From positions 186,001 to 250,000 of the forward strand of contig OX387610.1 of assembly GCA_947568835.1 (NCBI GenBank): DNA of 64,000 nucleotides, in the 5' to 3' direction. Source of the stretch: Protonemura montana. Lineage: Eukaryota > Arthropoda > Insecta > Plecoptera > Nemouridae. The position numbers were made by a program, and so were the translations under genes. Within the stretch, counting starts at the first letter, position 1. Every line of letters begins with the position of its first letter. The notes below the pieces were generated by a model. That model worked only from the letters and a program-made list of their open reading frames with translations. It did not search any database and was not told the DNA's origin. Shown piece after piece: positions 58,312 to 64,000 of this stretch.

Positions 58312-59149
58312 TAATGACAACTGTACGTATTTAGGAGTACTATTAGATAGTAAGTTAATGTGGAGGCCCCATGCAGAGTATGTAGCTAAGAAAGGAATGC
58401 TCAATCTTAACTTTGTATTTAGAAATCTCAAAACAAGCAGCAAAGAAATCAAAGAAATGGCATATAAATCATTAGTTAGGCCTACACTAGAATATGCGAG
58501 CATTGTCTGGGACCCACAACTGCAAGGGTTGAAGGATACGCTGGAAAAATTCAACGACGAGCAGCTAGAAAGGTGATGGCAAAGTATGGAAGAAGGCATA
58601 GCCCGACTGAAATGATTCTTGAACTCGGATGGGAATCTTTAGAAATGAGAAGGGTTGATTCAAAATTGTTTGCTATTTACAAAATAATAAATGAAGATGA
58701 TGCATGGAAAGAGTTAAAGAATATGATAAATAAATCTGTATTTTTAGGAAGAAATGAAAATAACTTTAAGTTAAAAATGAAGGGATACAATAGCAACATC
58801 GGCAAGTTTTCCTTTCTGGGCAGCACCATCCCTGAATGGAATAACCTTGGTGTGGTTCTAAGTTCCTGGCCTGATAAAATAGAAGACTTCAAACAAAGGC
58901 TGAGATCCCACAGGGAAATTATATTGTAATCATTCATAAATTCAGAAATCATAACTATGTATCTATTAGTAATAAATAGGATGTATTAACAAGTAAATAT
59001 GTCAACTATGTATCATGATTAACTGTGTCGGTACCTATAGTTACCAATCATTATAGTAATTATTTACTATTGTCTATTTTAAATGTACTTAAAGAAATTG
59101 TAACCGGGTCAATAATGCCTAAAACAATAAAGATGAATACAATACAATC
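58312..59149 (+). mobile_element. LINE 3' fragment private to copy B
   Basis: Inserted in CCDC157 intron 4 where copy A reads straight through (about 33973). The frames read YLGVLLDSKLMWRPHAEYVA, VRPTLEYASIVWDPQ, then ELGWESLEMRRVDSKLFA and LGSTIPEWNNL, with one frameshift near 58575. It ends with AATAC pentamers. 5'-truncated CR1/Jockey-like element. Confidence 0.85.
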
Positions 59150-59219
59150 CTACCTATCAGAATGTTGCAGCCCACACAAGTTAGTCTTCTTGTTCTGCAT
59201 TTAGATCAACTACTAGCAG

Positions 59220-59407
59220 AAAGTGTCTGCAAGGAAAAGTGCACACAAAATGCTCTTGAAGAAATGCACCAGCAGCTGGAGGTGGTTTCTAATGATAGAA
59301 ACACACAAGCCAATGAAATTGCAGGATTACATGTCAGACTTCTCCGGGAGCAACAGGATTACCAAACTAAATGTGCTGAGTTTCAGATGCAAGCTGCAGG
59401 TCTTCAG
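59220..59407 (+). CDS. CCDC157: CCDC157 exon 5, copy B
   Basis: 188 bp, same as copy A. Acceptor CTAGCAG, donor TTCAG|GTAAAG. Confidence 0.7.
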
Positions 59408-61059
59408 GTAAAGTAATGTTCAACTGTCGGAAACTTATCGGAAAATATTGTTACTTTACAAGTGAAACAAAGAAGATCTCTAGAAATGTAAAGCTCTGTA
59501 ATTGCAAGATCTTACCCATGACCAAGGCAATTTTCACAAAGCTTTGCTTCAAGGACCCATAACAAATAACAAGTTGTATTGGCAAGTCCAAGCTCCCAAA
59601 TGTCAAGAAAAGTTGCATAGCATTGTATTGCAAAGATGTAAATGAATAAAGTTAAGCAGTCTTTACACGTACATTACCTGAGTAATTAGATGGTCCCAGC
59701 TGATTTCAAACTCAAACGCATGGCCTCACTTGCAAGTATTCACAATTGCACAAAGCCAAACCTAAAACTCACTCAAAAACAGGAATGTACCTCGGTCAGT
59801 GAGGAACACGAGACATGACTTGAAAGTCAAACTCCATTTAAAACACAACGGTTAAATTCAACTCAAAAATTGTCTTTCAATGTTAATAGGATAATGTATC
59901 AATGGAATGTCATGAGTTTTCACTCCATTTGCTTGTCTATTGCTACTGGCAAACATATCATCAAATATATCATTAAATATATCATTAGAGGTGTAATTTA
60001 TGTGAAATACTTGTAAGAAGCTTGAAGCTGAAAGAAAGCGGGGAGGAAGACATCCCAACCACTGGCAACCACGCTGCTCGCTGGCATTCAAGTTCATGGT
60101 CGGATAAAACCCAGGCAAGCTCACTCCACTGCACACGTGAAAAGCAAACCCGGCAAACAACACTCGGTGCATTCCTCGTAAAACTCTCATGTTTTTATTA
60201 AATTAGCAATCCACTGTCTTATTTGTAAACAACAATGTCAGACAAGTGAAACAAATTGAACAATACATTATTAGTTTGTAGGTTTATGTACACTCTTGTC
60301 CTTGTCTAAATAATTCATTGATTTAACTCCTGATGTCAGTCAAATATTACAAACTTTTGGTAGACAAAAGGAGATTGAAAGCAACAATTCATGAAATCTG
60401 GTTGAGAAATGTCTGCTAGGCAAACCAACAGCACGCCACGAGGCCAAGCCAGTACTTACGACTTTGCGGCAATTGTCCACTGAAAACTTCGGCGTTTCCA
60501 CCGGGAACCGAGGGGTCTGGACCAGGACCAGGATCAGGATCAGGGGTTCTTTTGTCAGGAGCTTTGTTAGGGAAGACGCAGGACTTTCTGTTGCCAGCCC
60601 ATGCTAGCCTAATCTCTGTGTAGCTAATATCTAGTGTGTGAATAAATAGAAAAGAGGTTAATGAATGCACATTTTGCCCGGCAAATTACTAGTGGAAAGG
60701 TGAGTGAGTCTCCGCTTACGTTCCTGCACTAAGTTAAATAATAAATACTCGCTACTAACATATTTTGTTTGTGTGTAATGAATGTATACAAGTACGCTAC
60801 TACGATTATCACCCAGTGGCGCCAACCCCCACGTTGCGGGAATCACTTTCGTGTAAAATTATTGTCAGGGGAGTAATATTGGGCCGAGGAATCCTCTGCC
60901 GGAACGTACTAACTGCTAAAAAAAGAACCGCTTCCTTTCTATATAAAAATAACACCTCGCATACAAAACAAAAGGCACTTCTCTAAGAATTTAAGTGAAC
61001 TCCTAGAGTTTGTTGGGCTGGAGGTTAAGTAGGTGCTTGGTTGTGGGTATCCAGGGGGC

Positions 61060-61302
<243 letters not shown>

Positions 61303-61313
61303 CTAACAGCCTA

Positions 61314-61508
<195 letters not shown>

Positions 61509-61598
61509 TCAAACAAAACATGTTGGCATGACAACCAGGTTCTCAGACAAACTGAAACAAAACATGTTGCCATAACAACCAGGAACATAACACATTCA

Positions 61599-61805
<207 letters not shown>

Positions 61806-62094
61806 CTAGAAACAAAACAAACAAAACAATTGAAATTACTTGGCTACTGTCACATCATTGCAAACTTTGATAGGATGATGAACCTACATCATCAAAAGTT
61901 AATATAAAATCTCTAAATATTCCTATATTTTGAGTCGTTATGAAACTACCAGACCGATATTTCTAAAAACCGCGTGGGGTCGAAGTTGGGAACACTGGAA
62001 TGTGCTCTGCAAATTTGATTGCAATCGGAGCAGGTGAAAATTGAAAGGTTAAGTCAACTTGAAGATTAAGTTGTGTTGATAAAATGAAACTCAC

Positions 62095-63120
<1,026 letters not shown>

Positions 63121-63124
63121 AAAA

Positions 63125-63510
63125 TTTCAACATTAAGTATGTAAATACTTGTAAATACTTGGGGGTAACTCTTAGATCTAACCTGATTGGGAAGACCTTA
63201 TAAAAAACATAGTTGGAAAGAGAGATTATGGTTTGTAATGGTTACAAATGTACAGGGTACGGATGCAAAGGTATAGGAAGAGGCAGTGGCATGGGAATGT
63301 TGTGACTTTTGTTGGAATATGTGGCAGTGGCATGGGACCCACGAACATCAAAACTTGAACAAGATTTAGAAGAAATGCAGAGGACGGCTGCTGGGCTCGT
63401 GATAAATAAATAGCAACACAATTCTCAGCCTGAAGCACACGCGAGTAAAACACTTGCAATGCGGGAGGCATTTTATTGCCATGTTATTATCAACTACTTG
63501 GGATTTAAAC
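63125..63510 (+). mobile_element. LINE 3' fragment, uninterrupted copy
   Basis: Same fragment as at 37703-38090 of copy A, with the empty Harbinger site at 63513-63515 directly after it. Confidence 0.7.
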
Positions 63511-63622
63511 TCCAGGCTAAACTTGCTGAGAGTAGGTTCGTGCATTTCAAGAGACTGTTGTTGTGCAAGCAAATCTCTGTCACCAGTCTTTCAGTCAAGA
63601 CCTGGTCTTGCAGGTAAGGCTA

Positions 63623-63889
<267 letters not shown>

Positions 63890-64000
63890 TTAGCCAGGAA
63901 CATATGTGTCAAGGTATAGGGCATGGTGCAAGCATGGATGTGTACAGCTGGGTTGGCATCTTCAATGGGAGTCAGGGACATGTGTGTCAAGGTATAGGGC

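Overview
The window looks like a repeat-rich arthropod (most likely insect) nuclear genome. It has spliceosomal introns, three recognisable single-copy animal genes, several non-LTR retrotransposon families, a Penelope-like element, an intact PIF/Harbinger transposon and very large tandem arrays. No prokaryotic features were seen. The species cannot be told from the sequence alone. All gene names rest on recognising protein motifs by eye; no database search was run.

Layout. 1-17.5 kb is a transposon graveyard: a broken transposase-like gene, a C-rich LINE with a 91-bp 3' minisatellite, Penelope-like remnants (one with a hammerhead-ribozyme-like core), decayed LINE 3' ends, a near-perfect 1,238-bp tandem duplication, and a second C-rich LINE on the minus strand. 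17.6-22.9 kb is a 5.3-kb pentanucleotide satellite. It lies just after an LRR exon that I assign to FBXL4 (minus strand), so it probably sits inside an FBXL4 intron. Three 5' FBXL4 exons lie at 29.8-30.7 kb. FBXL4 starts only 55 bp from the start of a divergent gene that I assign to CCDC157 (plus strand, five exons). CCDC157 in turn converges on the 3' end of the ER calcium pump SERCA (minus strand).

The block FBXL4 exon 1 - CCDC157 - SERCA 3' exons is present twice: copy A from about 30.3 kb and copy B from about 55.7 kb to the window end. The copies are very similar, but each has private insertions. Copy A has a LINE 3' fragment with a TTCAA target duplication and a 4,323-bp Harbinger whose empty site is visible in copy B. 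Copy B has a different LINE fragment. A full-length 6.3-kb I-type LINE also sits in a SERCA copy A intron, in a part for which no copy B counterpart is in the window. Both SERCA copies are damaged as written. Copy A lacks the exons for roughly 160 residues including the actuator TGES region, has a 1-bp deletion in a late exon and one exon junction that is out of frame. Copy B has an in-frame TAG. CCDC157 copy A also has an in-frame TAG, while copy B is open. Either these are degenerating paralogues, or the region combines haplotypes and carries base-level assembly errors.

The most unusual observations are: (i) minisatellites in two SERCA introns whose unit carries the 3' splice site plus the first coding bases of the next exon, so real acceptors are followed upstream by near-identical decoys; (ii) a third ORF of three membrane-segment-like repeats between gag and pol of the I-type LINE, overlapping both neighbours by a few bases; (iii) a tandem array of tRNA-like half-molecules; (iv) a fully intact Harbinger with a visible empty site.
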